Shown: positions 8,920 through 17,887 of the stretch, piece by piece
Layout: each line of letters begins with the position of its first letter
Numbering within the stretch: the stretch's first letter is position 1
From: Bacillus sp. Marseille-Q3570
GTDB taxonomy: Bacteria; Bacillota; Bacilli; Bacillales; Fictibacillaceae
Length of the DNA: 64,000 nt
Assembly: GCF_946151055.1 (NCBI RefSeq)
Contig: NZ_CAMGYZ010000002.1
Span: forward strand, 186,001 to 250,000
Direction of reading: 5' to 3'
The notes under the pieces: model-generated
The model's input: the letters and a program-made list of their open reading frames with translations, nothing else
Database searches by the model: none
What the model was told of the DNA's origin: nothing
Made by a program: the position numbers and the translations under genes

Positions 8920-9061
8920 TTATTAACATATTTCAATATAATATACACAAATTCAAATTCACCTTATTAAATAGGGGCTTGATTACTATTTCAATTTTAT
9001 TGTTAATTCTTTGATTCTTTTGGATAATACTAATGGTAAAATCCTTTAAATTGGAGTCATT

Positions 9062-9943
9062 ATGATCTTATTACTTTTGACATTTTTGATTTTTACTGCA
9101 GCAGCATTCCTGATCCCGAAGAAGATGTTGAGTATTGAAATGTATGTAGGATCCTGGTTCGCTCTATATTTTGCTTTATTGGCAGATTCTGTACTTGGTG
9201 GCAGATATGAATTATATGCCTATTTCAAGCCAGGGGTCCATTACATCGATTTTCTCGTTGCTTTCGTTACCTATCCAGCGATCTATATTATATTTCTTAA
9301 TCTTTTTCCATTTAAAAAACCACTTTCAAAAAAAGTGATTTACATAGTCGGCTGGTCAATTTTTGCAATCGCTTATGAATGGTTTGCATCATACCATAGC
9401 CAGATGTTCAATTATACCGGCTGGGAAACGATTTATTCCGTTCCAATATACCCTATCCTATACGGTATACTACTTATGAATTTCTTTTTTATTAGACATT
9501 TTATTGAAAGTCCAGTAATGGTCCTTAACAGTCGTATGTTAAAAATAGACGTATATGGAACTGTGTTTTTCACGTTATATTGGTCACTTGTCATAGATGC
9601 GATTTTAAAAGGGAAATATAAATTTTACCATTACATCAAACCAGAGGTGCACTGGTCTGATTTTCTTATCCGGATCAGCTTTTATCCAATTTCAGCTCTG
9701 CTTTTCCTCGCGTTCTTCCCAATGGATAAAAAACTTTGGATGCAAATAGGATACCTGTTTTGTTGGTCACTTTTGATCGTTTTTTGCGAATGGATCGCTT
9801 TGCAGATTGGTCTTGTCCATCATGATAACTGGGGCTTGCACCTTTCTTATATAAAATACTTTATATTCTATCTGATCATCCTTATGAATTATTTCTTGAT
9901 GGAGAAATTGAATAGGAAATCAAAAAGGACAACTTATGCTTAA
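9062..9943 (+). CDS. internally duplicated CBO0543-like membrane protein
   Basis: A 293-residue protein whose two halves are clear repeats. Residues about 26-80 contain Y-F-A-L-L-A-D-S-V-L-G-G-R-Y and Y-F-K-P-G-V-H-Y-I-D-F-L. Residues about 165-220 contain Y-W-S-L-V-I-D-A-I-L-K-G-K-Y and Y-I-K-P-E-V-H-W-S-D-F-L. Each half ends with a helix pair around Y-E-W-F-A or C-E-W-I-A and L-L-M-N-F-F or I-L-M-N-Y-F. There are about ten membrane segments in all. The divergent neighbour at 8359 looks like a single-unit relative, so the locus shows single and fused forms side by side. The function is unknown. A GGAG sequence lies 6 nt before the ATG. Confidence 0.7.
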   Translation: MILLLLTFLIFTAAAFLIPKKMLSIEMYVGSWFALYFALLADSVLGGRYELYAYFKPGVHYIDFLVAFVTYPAIYIIFLNLFPFKKPLSKKVIYIVGWSIFAIAYEWFASYHSQMFNYTGWETIYSVPIYPILYGILLMNFFFIRHFIESPVMVLNSRMLKIDVYGTVFFTLYWSLVIDAILKGKYKFYHYIKPEVHWSDFLIRISFYPISALLFLAFFPMDKKLWMQIGYLFCWSLLIVFCEWIALQIGLVHHDNWGLHLSYIKYFIFYLIILMNYFLMEKLNRKSKRTTYA

Positions 9944-9960
9944 GTTGTCCTCTTTCTTTT
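9925..9960 (+). terminator. intrinsic terminator overlapping the stop codon
   Basis: GGACAACTTA (9927-9936) pairs with TAAGTTGTCC (9941-9950), followed by TCTTTCTTTT. The TAA stop lies in the stem. Confidence 0.9.
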
Positions 9961-9996
9961 TACGAATATTAAGAAAGCCTTATATGAATACCATTC

Positions 9997-11034
9997 TTAC
10001 ACGCTTGCAGCTTGCATCCATTTTTTTAAGATCGTCTTTTCTTTCGAATCAGCGAGACATGCATCTGAAAGTGTTCTGTTTTCTTTCATGTACCAATCGT
10101 GTGTGTCCTTGATCGTTTGCTCAAATGGTCTGAAGGTCAATCCCTCTTTTATCGCTTTAAAATTGTTGAGTCCGATATCCCCATTTGGAGCTGGAAGGTC
10201 TTCGGATATCGGATATGTTTCAGGAATCCATAAAGGCAGTTCCACCCATGGAGCTACATTACAGCGTTTCAAAAAGGATTCAGATACCCATGTGATGTCT
10301 GCTTTATTATTGAACAGGATTTTGCCTTTTTCAAGAAAGGTTTCCATCATCAATTTCACTTCCGGTCCGACGGCGTTATAAGTTCCGACGATCTGCTGTT
10401 CAACCATGTGGATCGTCCATTCCGCAAGATCCCGGACATCAATGAATTGAATCTTCCTGTCAGGTCGCCCAGGTGCGAGAATTTCACGATTTTCGGCCAA
10501 TCTTTTCGCCCAGTAAGTGAAACGGTCAGTAGGATCATACGGACCTACGATCAGTCCTGGCCGTATGACGAGACCGCGCCTTTCCATTTCTTCATGAACG
10601 ACCTGTTCACAGTGGTACTTCAAGGGGCCATATTTTTCACTGGTTACCTCATCCGTCTCGCTGATGGTTTTTACTTTCTCGGATGATAATGTCAAAACCG
10701 CTCCTTCTTCGTCAACATGATCTTCATTAATGAAATTCTTATAGACGGAAGCGGTCGAGATGAATGTATAGATTTCCGTATTATCTACAACTGTTTGTAC
10801 CGATTTACGTACTGTTTCTGGATGATAGCCGCAAGTATCGATGAGTGCATCCCATTTCCTGCCACTGATCAAGTGACTATCATTCAATCTGTCCCCCTGG
10901 ATCCATTCAAGCTCAGGAAAAACCTCCCGATTCGTACCCCGATTGAAAAGTGTTACATTGTGGCCCTTATTCATGGCTGCTTCAACGATATGTCTTCCAA
11001 CAAACTTCGTCCCGCCAATCACCAAGATATTCAT
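9997..11034 (-). CDS. NAD-dependent epimerase/dehydratase (extended SDR)
   Basis: A 345-residue protein opening with M-N-I-L-V-I-G-G-T-K-F-V-G-R, the Rossmann GxxGxxG-type nucleotide loop. D-A-L-I-D-T-C-G and F-I-S-T-A-S-V-Y correspond to the SDR core strands, with Y and K in the expected region (K-Y-G-P-L-K-Y-H-C-E). V-I-R-P-G-L-I-V-G-P-Y-D-P-T-D-R-F and D-V-R-D-L-A-E-W are typical of the extended SDR reductase-like subgroup found alone in Bacillus genomes. GGAGGTG precedes the ATG. No sugar-nucleotide pathway lies nearby, so the substrate is unknown. Confidence 0.85.
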   Translation of the reverse strand: MNILVIGGTKFVGRHIVEAAMNKGHNVTLFNRGTNREVFPELEWIQGDRLNDSHLISGRKWDALIDTCGYHPETVRKSVQTVVDNTEIYTFISTASVYKNFINEDHVDEEGAVLTLSSEKVKTISETDEVTSEKYGPLKYHCEQVVHEEMERRGLVIRPGLIVGPYDPTDRFTYWAKRLAENREILAPGRPDRKIQFIDVRDLAEWTIHMVEQQIVGTYNAVGPEVKLMMETFLEKGKILFNNKADITWVSESFLKRCNVAPWVELPLWIPETYPISEDLPAPNGDIGLNNFKAIKEGLTFRPFEQTIKDTHDWYMKENRTLSDACLADSKEKTILKKWMQAASV

Positions 11035-11127
11035 TCCTTACACCTCCATTTGATTTTTTAAAATCTAAGGTGTATATAAAATACATATGTATAAGATGGT
11101 CCGATGTTTTGGACCATCTGGAAAACG

Positions 11128-12063
11128 TCATGATTGGACTGCTTGTTTTTCAACCCGACCGTAGTTTCTTAGGAGTTTTAAATTCTGATAGGTCAGGATG
11201 CCTTTCCATTCATCCTTTGCTTTTGGCCAATCCTGTTCGTACTGTCCCCATTCCCAATTCGGATGCCATGAACCGTCAGATTGTTGTTGCTCGATGATGT
11301 AGTCAAGATTATCCTCGACCTCTTCCTTCATATCCATATAAAAAGGTGCATCTGGGCTTACGGCTAACTGGACCGGCTGCATTCCGTAATTCGACCACTG
11401 TTCACGTCTCAGATCGACTAATTCAGGAATATGTTCTCTAACTTTTTCAACGATCCTTTCTCGGTCGGATGTACTTAATTCCTCAGCAAATCTTAGGTAA
11501 CAAAAGGTTTCGTGCATACTTCCAAGTGTATCGAGCTCCATAAAATATGTGATGGAGCGTGATTTTAGATTTTCACGTACTTCTTCCGGTGAGCATTCCT
11601 TATAGCGTAAAAAATAGCCAGCAAGCTCTGCATTCGGATTTCCCCATGCCTCTTCCACCATCACTCGCTCATTTTCATGGTCATAATGCCACCACGGTGC
11701 GTGAGGCACATCATTGACTTCAGGAGGGACAGCATGCCATCGACCTGTATTATGATCATAATTCTCCACCAGATAATTCATTGCGTCCCGAACTAAAGCA
11801 TGGTCTGCTGGTACCTCCAGCTCTTTGAAAATTTGAAATGCAATTGATGTAGACATCGGTGATGACTTATCCAATTGGAAGTCTGGCTCCAATCGCCTTC
11901 CAAATCCGCCGTCCATATTTTGATAGTTTTTTAACGCCCGCAATACATCGCCTTCCGAACCATCCTCGAAGTGATATCGGAACAGAGCTTTTTCGAGTTC
12001 CCTGCCGTTATTCAATAGAAATTCTTTTGCACGGTTAAACGCTTGTTCATCTAAACGTTTCAT
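11128..12063 (-). CDS. alpha/alpha-toroid (terpene cyclase/prenyltransferase-like fold) protein
   Basis: A 311-residue helical protein with repeated Q-N-x-D-G-G-F-G and Q-S-D-G-S-W-H-P motifs, the QW-like signature of alpha/alpha-barrel folds seen in squalene cyclases and prenyltransferase beta subunits. Its length is about half that of a cyclase and I see no D-x-D-D catalytic motif, so it is probably not a cyclase. The longest frame starts at TTG 12078, but that codon lies inside the GGAGGAGG ribosome binding site. ATG at 12063 has correct spacing and is used here. The soluble location is inferred from the absence of signal or membrane segments. Confidence 0.7.
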   Translation of the reverse strand: MKRLDEQAFNRAKEFLLNNGRELEKALFRYHFEDGSEGDVLRALKNYQNMDGGFGRRLEPDFQLDKSSPMSTSIAFQIFKELEVPADHALVRDAMNYLVENYDHNTGRWHAVPPEVNDVPHAPWWHYDHENERVMVEEAWGNPNAELAGYFLRYKECSPEEVRENLKSRSITYFMELDTLGSMHETFCYLRFAEELSTSDRERIVEKVREHIPELVDLRREQWSNYGMQPVQLAVSPDAPFYMDMKEEVEDNLDYIIEQQQSDGSWHPNWEWGQYEQDWPKAKDEWKGILTYQNLKLLRNYGRVEKQAVQS

Positions 12064-12214
12064 CGAATCCTCCTCCAAACGAAAATATGTTCTGTGTTAA
12101 GGTTTCGTTATGAATGAAAGTTCTCCTTCTTTCAATTAGCCGGATTCATCTATCGCTAAACAAAACAGAGTGGTAAAAATATGGCCGTTCAGAACTCTTA
12201 AGGAGAAGTATGAA

Positions 12215-12436
12215 ATGATGTTTGAAATAGAAAGATTGAGGAGCGCTATCATTTTTCTTAGATTTTGTGTATTACTTTGCTCTTGCACAATTGCAAGCTC
12301 AAACTCGAATAATACGAGTTATGTACCGGATGACAGTTCAGATGATAGCGCACTATGGGAAATTAAAATGGAGTTGGAGGAATTGAACAGGAATATTAAT
12401 ATATTAACCAACAAATCAGGTGGGAGTTCTGAATAA
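12215..12436 (+). CDS. small single-pass membrane protein, unknown function
   Basis: Starting at ATG 12215 (9 nt after TAAGGAG) gives 73 residues: a hydrophobic segment around residues 10-27 with three cysteines, a Ser/Asn/Asp-rich linker, and a predicted amphipathic helix (W-E-I-K-M-E-L-E-E-L-N-R) that could form a coiled coil. A longer frame from GTG 12170 lacks a ribosome binding site. No homologue is recognised. Confidence 0.4.
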   Translation: MMFEIERLRSAIIFLRFCVLLCSCTIASSNSNNTSYVPDDSSDDSALWEIKMELEELNRNINILTNKSGGSSE

Positions 12437-12606
12437 TGGTAATGGATTACATATATGAAAGGGACTGAAATTGTTTAATGGGTTCCGTTCTGAGGTTCAA
12501 AATTGGAATTCGCAGTTTAAATCGTAAGGCGAATCACATAATTTTCACAGACAGTTTCATAAAGGAAGAAATGAAAAAGAGCGAACAATGACTCATTCAT
12601 AAAATG

Positions 12607-12740
12607 TAACGGACACAGGAGAGCTTATTTGCTCCTAGATCATCAAAAACAATCTACTTTTTAACGAATAGCGTCTCTGATGTCCTTTAGCATTCTGAAA
12701 TTAGCGTTTTCGTCATAGATAACGGCTCTCCTGTCCGTTA
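12607..12740. repeat. GGACA-type intergenic inverted repeat
   Basis: TAACGGACACAGGAGAGC (12607-12624) is the inverse of GCTCTCCTGTCCGTTA (12725-12740), with a further degenerate copy near 12670-12690 (GTCTCTGATGTCC). A related set occurs at 19048-19190. It fills part of the 381 bp gene-free stretch 12437-12817; the remainder shows no gene or clear signal. It may act as a terminator or be a dispersed repeat. Confidence 0.6.
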
Positions 12741-12817
12741 ATACCAAAAATCCCCAGCTGCAACCCTTGCTCCAAAACAATCAACATTAATTCATATCTA
12801 TATTTTCCCAGCTTCCT

Positions 12818-13453
12818 TTACGTCAATCGTGACTTATACAGCCGACAGTCGATTTTCCTTTTTAGAGAGTCTATATGTTTATGGAAAAAGCCGATGACTG
12901 GTCCTACACATAATACGACGATCAACGTCCCTATCCCTACCGGCCCGCCTGCGATCAAGGCAAGCATCAGTATGAATATACCGGCAATCGTTTTGGCGAC
13001 AGAAAGCCTGAAACCGAAACGCTTGTGAAGGGCAATCATCGTTCCATCAACGGGAATAAGTGCCAGTTTCGAATGCAGATAGATCGAAATTCCTAATCCA
13101 AGCAGCAAGAGACCTGAACCAAGAACGATAGCTTTTAGCATAAATCCGCCTGGCTCCCAAACACTCCAAAGGGTAAATAGCCAAAAATCGATGAAGATTC
13201 CTGTTATCATGGCTGTGACAATCGCAAAGTAAGATGGTTTTGTTTTTTGGATCATAGCATTGAGGAATACGAGGATGATTCCTCCGATAACTTCCCAGCT
13301 TCCAACCGTCAAACCGAAATGATGAGTCAATCCTACGTTCAATGCATCTAATGGAGAAGCTCCCAATCCCGAAACGATGGTTGCACTGATCCCAAGTGTC
13401 ATGATGAAAAGACCGATGATAAAAAAGCTTATGTTCTCAAGGGTTTCTTTCAC
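12818..13453 (-). CDS. YczE/YyaS-family membrane protein
   Basis: About 211 residues with five or six helices. G-L-F-I-M-T-L-G-I-S-A-T-I-V-S-G-L-G-A-S-P-L-D-A-L-N-V-G-L is the family hallmark (GlGaSPwDalnvGl). In B. subtilis YczE affects surfactin or antibiotic production, but most family members have no assigned role. The longest frame begins at ATG 13474, yet AAGGAGGGG lies within it; GTG at 13453, 6 nt after that sequence, is the better start. A basic tail ends the protein. Divergent from the thioesterase at 13613. Confidence 0.85.
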   Translation of the reverse strand: MKETLENISFFIIGLFIMTLGISATIVSGLGASPLDALNVGLTHHFGLTVGSWEVIGGIILVFLNAMIQKTKPSYFAIVTAMITGIFIDFWLFTLWSVWEPGGFMLKAIVLGSGLLLLGLGISIYLHSKLALIPVDGTMIALHKRFGFRLSVAKTIAGIFILMLALIAGGPVGIGTLIVVLCVGPVIGFFHKHIDSLKRKIDCRLYKSRLT

Positions 13454-13612
13454 AGATCTCCCCTCCTTTTCCATGATGTCCTATTTTTATATTTTACTAG
13501 AGGAAAATGAATACAGACAAGCTTTGTGATTGGTTTTCCAAGCTATTATTCTTTTCAATACACTCTTTCTTTCTATATGATTAGTAATAACAAATATAAA
13601 AGGGGGCTGTAT

Positions 13613-14074
13613 ATGAAAAAGCATATCGATGATCGTGAGGTACATAAGCAGTTTTACAACGAAATTTTCGAAACGATGAAAGCAGAACCTTACGCCAGAT
13701 TCCTCGGCATTCAACTTGTGGAGCTTGGGGAAGGTACGGCAACAGCTGAGGTCGACGTAAAGGAGCATATGTTGAATACCCACAATACAGTTCATGGCGC
13801 GATCACATTCGCACTTGCCGACTATGTATTCGCTGCGGCATGCAATTCATATGGGAAAACATCTGTTGGACTGTCGACGACCGTCAATTTCATGGCTGCT
13901 GGTCAACCGGGCTCTAAACTAAGAGCAACAGCAACGGAGGAAAAACGGAACCACCGCACGTCCTGGTACAACATCCGGGTAGAAAGTGATGGGGAATTGA
14001 TCGCGACAATGGAAGCACTGGCCTATCGTAAAAACCACTATTTTGTGCCGATTGAGGAAATGGATGGGGAGTAA
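13613..14074 (+). CDS. PaaI-type hotdog-fold thioesterase
   Basis: A 153-residue protein. N-T-V-H-G-A-I-T-F-A-L-A-D in the centre is the hotdog signature (HG-x-x-F-x-L-A-D) whose Asp acts in acyl-CoA hydrolysis in PaaI-type enzymes; S-V-G-L-S-T-T-V-N-F and the C-terminal A-T-M-E-A-L-A-Y-R-K fit the family. The long frame from 13526 is unsupported. ATG at 13613 follows AAAGGGGGC. The natural acyl-CoA substrate is unknown. It converges on nadA across the long hairpin at 14200-14303. Confidence 0.85.
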   Translation: MKKHIDDREVHKQFYNEIFETMKAEPYARFLGIQLVELGEGTATAEVDVKEHMLNTHNTVHGAITFALADYVFAAACNSYGKTSVGLSTTVNFMAAGQPGSKLRATATEEKRNHRTSWYNIRVESDGELIATMEALAYRKNHYFVPIEEMDGE

Positions 14075-14096
14075 AAATAGAAATCACCTAATTAAT

Positions 14097-14183
14097 TTGA
14101 GTTTGCATCGATATATTTTGGATTTGCACCGATAAAAATCAAGTTTGCTCCGTTAAAGTCTGTATTTGCATTGATATAACCTG
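14097..14183. repeat. degenerate tandem repeat, about 21 bp x 4
   Basis: Four successive blocks around TTTGCATCGATA, TTTGCACCGATA, TTTGCTCCGTTA and TTTGCATTGATA, spaced about 21-24 bp. A minus-strand frame across it reads N-A-N repeats but lacks a ribosome binding site and is not called. Confidence 0.6.
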
Positions 14184-14199
14184 ATATAAAATGAAAAAA

Positions 14200-14303
14200 G
14201 CTGATCCGAAATGCTGCCGGGTCACACAACATGAGTATAAACTGAATGATTAATGAGCTTATGTTGTAGTGGCCACGTAACAGCATTTCATAAAAGGATC
14301 AGC
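14200..14303. terminator. 104 bp interrupted hairpin between convergent genes
   Basis: Nested complementary arms: GCTGATCC (14200-14207) with GGATCAGC (14296-14303), GAAATGCTG (14208-14216) with CAGCATTTC (14281-14289), and ACAACAT (14226-14232) with ATGTTGT (14261-14267). A-runs precede it and T-rich sequence follows on each strand, so it could terminate both the thioesterase and nadA transcripts. It is much larger than ordinary terminators. Confidence 0.6.
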
Positions 14304-14312
14304 CTTATTACA

Positions 14313-15422
14313 TTATATGGATCTTTCCAGCATTCGTTCGAGGGCAATTTTGGCAAATTTCGCCGTTTCGTTGTCAACGCTGATTTGATTGATCACTTCT
14401 CCATCCGCAATTGATTCCAATGCCCATAATAAATGTGGGAGATCGATCCGGTTCATCGTCAGACATGGGCACATATTCGGATTCAGCGACACGATGTTTT
14501 TATCCGGATATGTCTGGATCAAACGGTTGACGAGGTTCATTTCGGTGCCGATTGCCCAAGATGAACCAGGTGGCGCATTTTCGATCGTATCGATGATTTT
14601 CTTCGTAGAGCCGTTGATATCCGACGCTTGCACGACATCAAAAGTACATTCCGGATGAACGAGCACTGTGACCCCTGGCATTTCCTCACGTACTTGTCGG
14701 ATATTTTCCATTGTGAATTTTTCATGGACGGAGCAATGTCCCTTCCAGAGAATGACACGAACGTCCTTGTCCGCCCCTTCGTGTTCCAGAACATTCGAAA
14801 TCGGGTCCCAGACTGCCATCTGATCAAGAGGAACACCCAGATCATATGCGGTATTCCGTCCAAGATGCTGGTCCGGTAAAAACAGGATGCGTTCCTTTTG
14901 GGTCAACGCCCATTCGACCATCGCTTTTGCATTGGAAGACGTCACAGTTGCACCGCTATTTTTCCCTACAAAGCTTTTGATGCTTGCGGTTGAATTGACA
15001 TAAGTGAGCGGGATGATCGTGTCCCCGAACGTGTCCTGAAGCATTTCCCATGCCTTTTCAGTCTGGTGGATGTCCGCCATGTCTGCCATGGAACAGCCGG
15101 CTCTCATGTCTGGAAGCACTACTATCTGTTCGTCACTCGATAAAATATCTGCTGTTTCAGCCATGAAATGGACGCCGCAAAAGACGATGTATTTCGCCTG
15201 TTCATTTTCAGCTGAAAGTTGCGCAAGCTTCAAAGAATCACCCGTATCATCCGCAAACTGGATCACTTCATCCTTTTGATAATGATGCCCTGGAAGGTAC
15301 AATCGCCCTCCCATTTGCCGCTTGATAGCCTCAATCCGCGATTCCATTTCTGACTCGTTCATTTGCTGATAACGTTCTGGTAATCCAGTTGTCTTCGTCT
15401 TCAAAATATCCAATACGCCCAT
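14313..15422 (-). CDS. nadA: quinolinate synthase A
   Basis: A 369-residue enzyme that condenses iminoaspartate with dihydroxyacetone phosphate to quinolinate, the second step of de novo NAD synthesis. Cys110 (R-A-G-C-S-M-A-D), Cys230 (K-G-H-C-S-V-H-E) and Cys320 (N-M-C-P-C) correspond to the Bacillus-type 4Fe-4S ligands. P-G-H-H-Y-Q and V-N-S-T-A match substrate-binding segments. The gene is the last of nadB-nadC-nadA, 3 bp after nadC, with GGAGGTC reaching into the end of nadC. Confidence 0.97.
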   Translation of the reverse strand: MGVLDILKTKTTGLPERYQQMNESEMESRIEAIKRQMGGRLYLPGHHYQKDEVIQFADDTGDSLKLAQLSAENEQAKYIVFCGVHFMAETADILSSDEQIVVLPDMRAGCSMADMADIHQTEKAWEMLQDTFGDTIIPLTYVNSTASIKSFVGKNSGATVTSSNAKAMVEWALTQKERILFLPDQHLGRNTAYDLGVPLDQMAVWDPISNVLEHEGADKDVRVILWKGHCSVHEKFTMENIRQVREEMPGVTVLVHPECTFDVVQASDINGSTKKIIDTIENAPPGSSWAIGTEMNLVNRLIQTYPDKNIVSLNPNMCPCLTMNRIDLPHLLWALESIADGEVINQISVDNETAKFAKIALERMLERSI

Positions 15423-15425
15423 CTT

Positions 15426-16262
15426 TTAATCGACCTCCAATTCGAGACTGATGTCCAAGCCTTTTGCCGAATGCGTCAACGCCCCTAATGAAATGAACTG
15501 AACTCCGCAATCTTTATAATCCGCTAATGTATCAAGAGTAATACCACCTGATGCTTCCGTTAAGATATGATCCGGAACAAGCTCCACCATTTCTTTGACC
15601 TCAGCTGGTGAGCGGTTATCGAACATGATGATGTCCGCTTTCGCTTCCACAGCAGCCTTCACTTGTTCAGCAGATTCCGTTTCGATTTCGATTTTTGTCA
15701 TCGGACCCAGCGCCTGTCGAACATGCTGTACGGCATTCTGTATACTGCCGAACATGGCAATATGGTTATCTTTGATCATGACACCGCCATCAAGGGTCAT
15801 CCTGTGATTCACTCCGCCACCGCATCGTACGGCATACTTTTCAAACATCCGTAAACCTGGTGTGGTCTTACGGGTATCACAAATTTTGATCTCCGACCCC
15901 TTTACGCGTTCGGTTGCGTGATGAGCCATTGTCGCGATTCCCGACATGCGCTGAATCAAATTAAGAATGACACGTTCCCCTTCTAAAATTGAAACAACAG
16001 GACCGTCCAAAGTGGCGATCGTTTCCCCTTTTACCAATGCCGCACCATCACGCGCATGAAATTCTACCTTTATTTCTTCAGAGATCATATTGAAGCCTTC
16101 ACGGATGATCTGCTCCCCTGCGAAAATACCATCTTCTTTCATCAATAACCGCCCTGTACCCATTTGATCAGGTTTGAACAAGAGCTGGCTTGTAAGATCG
16201 TCTGTAGCAATATCTTCAATGAAAAACCGTTCAAGTTCCTGCCGTAGTTTCAACCGGTTCAT
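15426..16262 (-). CDS. nadC: nicotinate-nucleotide pyrophosphorylase (carboxylating)
   Basis: A 278-residue quinolinate phosphoribosyltransferase, which forms nicotinate mononucleotide. Signature segments are C-D-T-R-K-T-T-P-G-L-R (substrate-binding Arg/Lys), R-C-G-G-G-V-N-H-R (conserved His/Arg), K-D-N-H and I-E-I-E-T-E. The N-terminus shows the family's D-I-A-T-D-D-L-T-S pattern. Its start overlaps the end of nadB by 32 bp, and AGGAGGAAGG precedes the ATG at 16262, indicating tight coupling. Confidence 0.97.
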   Translation of the reverse strand: MNRLKLRQELERFFIEDIATDDLTSQLLFKPDQMGTGRLLMKEDGIFAGEQIIREGFNMISEEIKVEFHARDGAALVKGETIATLDGPVVSILEGERVILNLIQRMSGIATMAHHATERVKGSEIKICDTRKTTPGLRMFEKYAVRCGGGVNHRMTLDGGVMIKDNHIAMFGSIQNAVQHVRQALGPMTKIEIETESAEQVKAAVEAKADIIMFDNRSPAEVKEMVELVPDHILTEASGGITLDTLADYKDCGVQFISLGALTHSAKGLDISLELEVD

Positions 16263-17781
16263 AACATTCCTTCCTCCTCTTCACTCTGCGTTGCTTCCAT
16301 TTTTCATGCTGATCAGGATAATCAGTCCGATAATGGCCCCCGCGGCTTTCTGTCCGTTGTAAGGCTGATTCCGCCACTAACTGCCCGACTAGTACTTGAT
16401 TATATTTCTGAATTTCTTCTAAACTTGGAAACTCGCAAATTCGTGTGGTTCCTAGATATCGTTTAAAATGTTGGATCGCTGTCTTCAATCCATCTTCATT
16501 CCGTTCAATGCTGATATACTTGTTCATTATTTCACGTATATGTTCATACGATGTTGCGTCAGTTAATACCTCTACCCCTTGCCATTTGACTCTTCCATTT
16601 GAAGGAGACGATCGTTCGGAACGAATCGTATCGGCCAACCTGTTTGCGAATACGACCCCTTCGAGCAGCGAATTGCTCGCAAGACGATTTGCCCCATGCA
16701 CCCCTGTGTTCGCTACCTCACCGACTGCAAATAGACCATCAACTGAGGTACGTCCAGATGTATCTGTTTCGACACCGCCCATTGTGAAATGAGCACCAGG
16801 TGCGACCGGGATCAAGCCTTCTCCGATTGAATACCCATTTTTCCTACATAATCCGGTGACTGTCGGGAACTTTTTCTGAAAATTTGTGATGCCTCGGATA
16901 TCAAGAAAAGTCTTCTTTCCATTCCTTTGTGCCCGAAATAAGACTCGGGAGACGACATCACGTGGTGCTAAATCTTTTGAAGGATGCTCGTTTTCCATCA
17001 ACCTGTTTCCTTTCTCATCCACTAAAAAACCTCCTGCACCGCGGACAGCTTCTGTTACAAGTCCAACACTCTTTCCTTCATTCACCAACAATGTCGGATG
17101 GAACTGGATGAATTCCAAATCAGACAATTCCGCACCAGCATCATAAGCGAGCGCAATACCATCTCCAGTTATCGTCGAAGCATTCGAATTAACAGGATAC
17201 AGTCCAGATAAGCCCCCTGTGGCGAGAATGACAGCATTGGCATAAGTGGCTGCGATTTCACCATTCACATCCATGCTCCATACTCCACAACACCTGTTGT
17301 TTTCCACGATCAATCTAATAGCCGTTTCCCCTTCGACTACGAGATTCTTTTCTATGATTCTCTTTTTCACCGTGTCGATGAGATGACGACCTGTTGCATC
17401 ACCGCCAATATGAAGAATTCGAGCACAATTGTGTGCACCTTCTTTTCCAAATTCATATGTCCCATCTGATTTCCGATCGAATTCGACACCCAGTTCCACC
17501 AGTTTTCGGATCATTTCAGGGCCTTCAGTAACAAGGTGTTTCGTCGCAATCATCTTGTTATGGAAGCACCCCGCCTGCAAGGTATCAAGAAAATGATCAT
17601 ACCAATCATCCTTCTCTTGTACGGCAGCGGCTATCCCGCCCTGTGCTAAATAAGAATTGCTATCTTCTAATCTATCCTTTGTGAAAACTATCACATTCTT
17701 GTGTAAAGAAAGGAGCTCTGCAATCATTAATCCAGAGAGTCCGCTTCCGATGATAAGGACATCCGTCTGACGCATTTTCAT
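16231..17781 (-). CDS. nadB: L-aspartate oxidase
   Basis: A 516-residue flavoprotein that oxidises L-aspartate to iminoaspartate. The FAD-binding G-S-G-L-S-G lies at residues 12-17, then S-Y-L-A-Q-G-G-I-A-A-A, E-F-I-Q-F-H-P-T, and the capping/active-site segment G-A-H-F-T-M-G-G-V-E-T-D. G-E-V-A-N-T-G-V-H-G-A-N-R-L-A-S-N-S-L-L-E closes the FAD domain. AGGAGG lies 7 nt before the ATG. First gene of nadBCA, divergent from nifS across a NiaR-type operator. Confidence 0.97.
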   Translation of the reverse strand: MKMRQTDVLIIGSGLSGLMIAELLSLHKNVIVFTKDRLEDSNSYLAQGGIAAAVQEKDDWYDHFLDTLQAGCFHNKMIATKHLVTEGPEMIRKLVELGVEFDRKSDGTYEFGKEGAHNCARILHIGGDATGRHLIDTVKKRIIEKNLVVEGETAIRLIVENNRCCGVWSMDVNGEIAATYANAVILATGGLSGLYPVNSNASTITGDGIALAYDAGAELSDLEFIQFHPTLLVNEGKSVGLVTEAVRGAGGFLVDEKGNRLMENEHPSKDLAPRDVVSRVLFRAQRNGKKTFLDIRGITNFQKKFPTVTGLCRKNGYSIGEGLIPVAPGAHFTMGGVETDTSGRTSVDGLFAVGEVANTGVHGANRLASNSLLEGVVFANRLADTIRSERSSPSNGRVKWQGVEVLTDATSYEHIREIMNKYISIERNEDGLKTAIQHFKRYLGTTRICEFPSLEEIQKYNQVLVGQLVAESALQRTESRGGHYRTDYPDQHEKWKQRRVKRRKECYEPVETTAGT

Positions 17782-17817
17782 AAAAGGACCTCCTGATTTT
17801 GGACATCGTAAAAGTTT

Positions 17818-17837
17818 ACATGTGTCTTGACACCTAT
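17818..17837. promoter_or_regulatory. NiaR (YrxA)-type operator
   Basis: ACATGTGTCTTGACACCTAT fits the NiaR box pattern ACAnGTGTcttgACACnTGT at most positions. It lies in the nadB-nifS divergent intergenic region, where NiaR represses NAD synthesis genes in response to niacin in Bacillus. No niaR gene follows nifS here, unlike B. subtilis. Confidence 0.85.
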
Positions 17838-17887
17838 ATTTACATAAAATTAAACTTATAGCAAGAGGTTTTCTTAGGAGGGTGATT

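Noticed and set aside
14092-14286. Minus-strand 64-codon frame with N-A-N repeats
   Set aside because: Produced by the degenerate tandem repeat and half of the 104 bp hairpin; no start signal.
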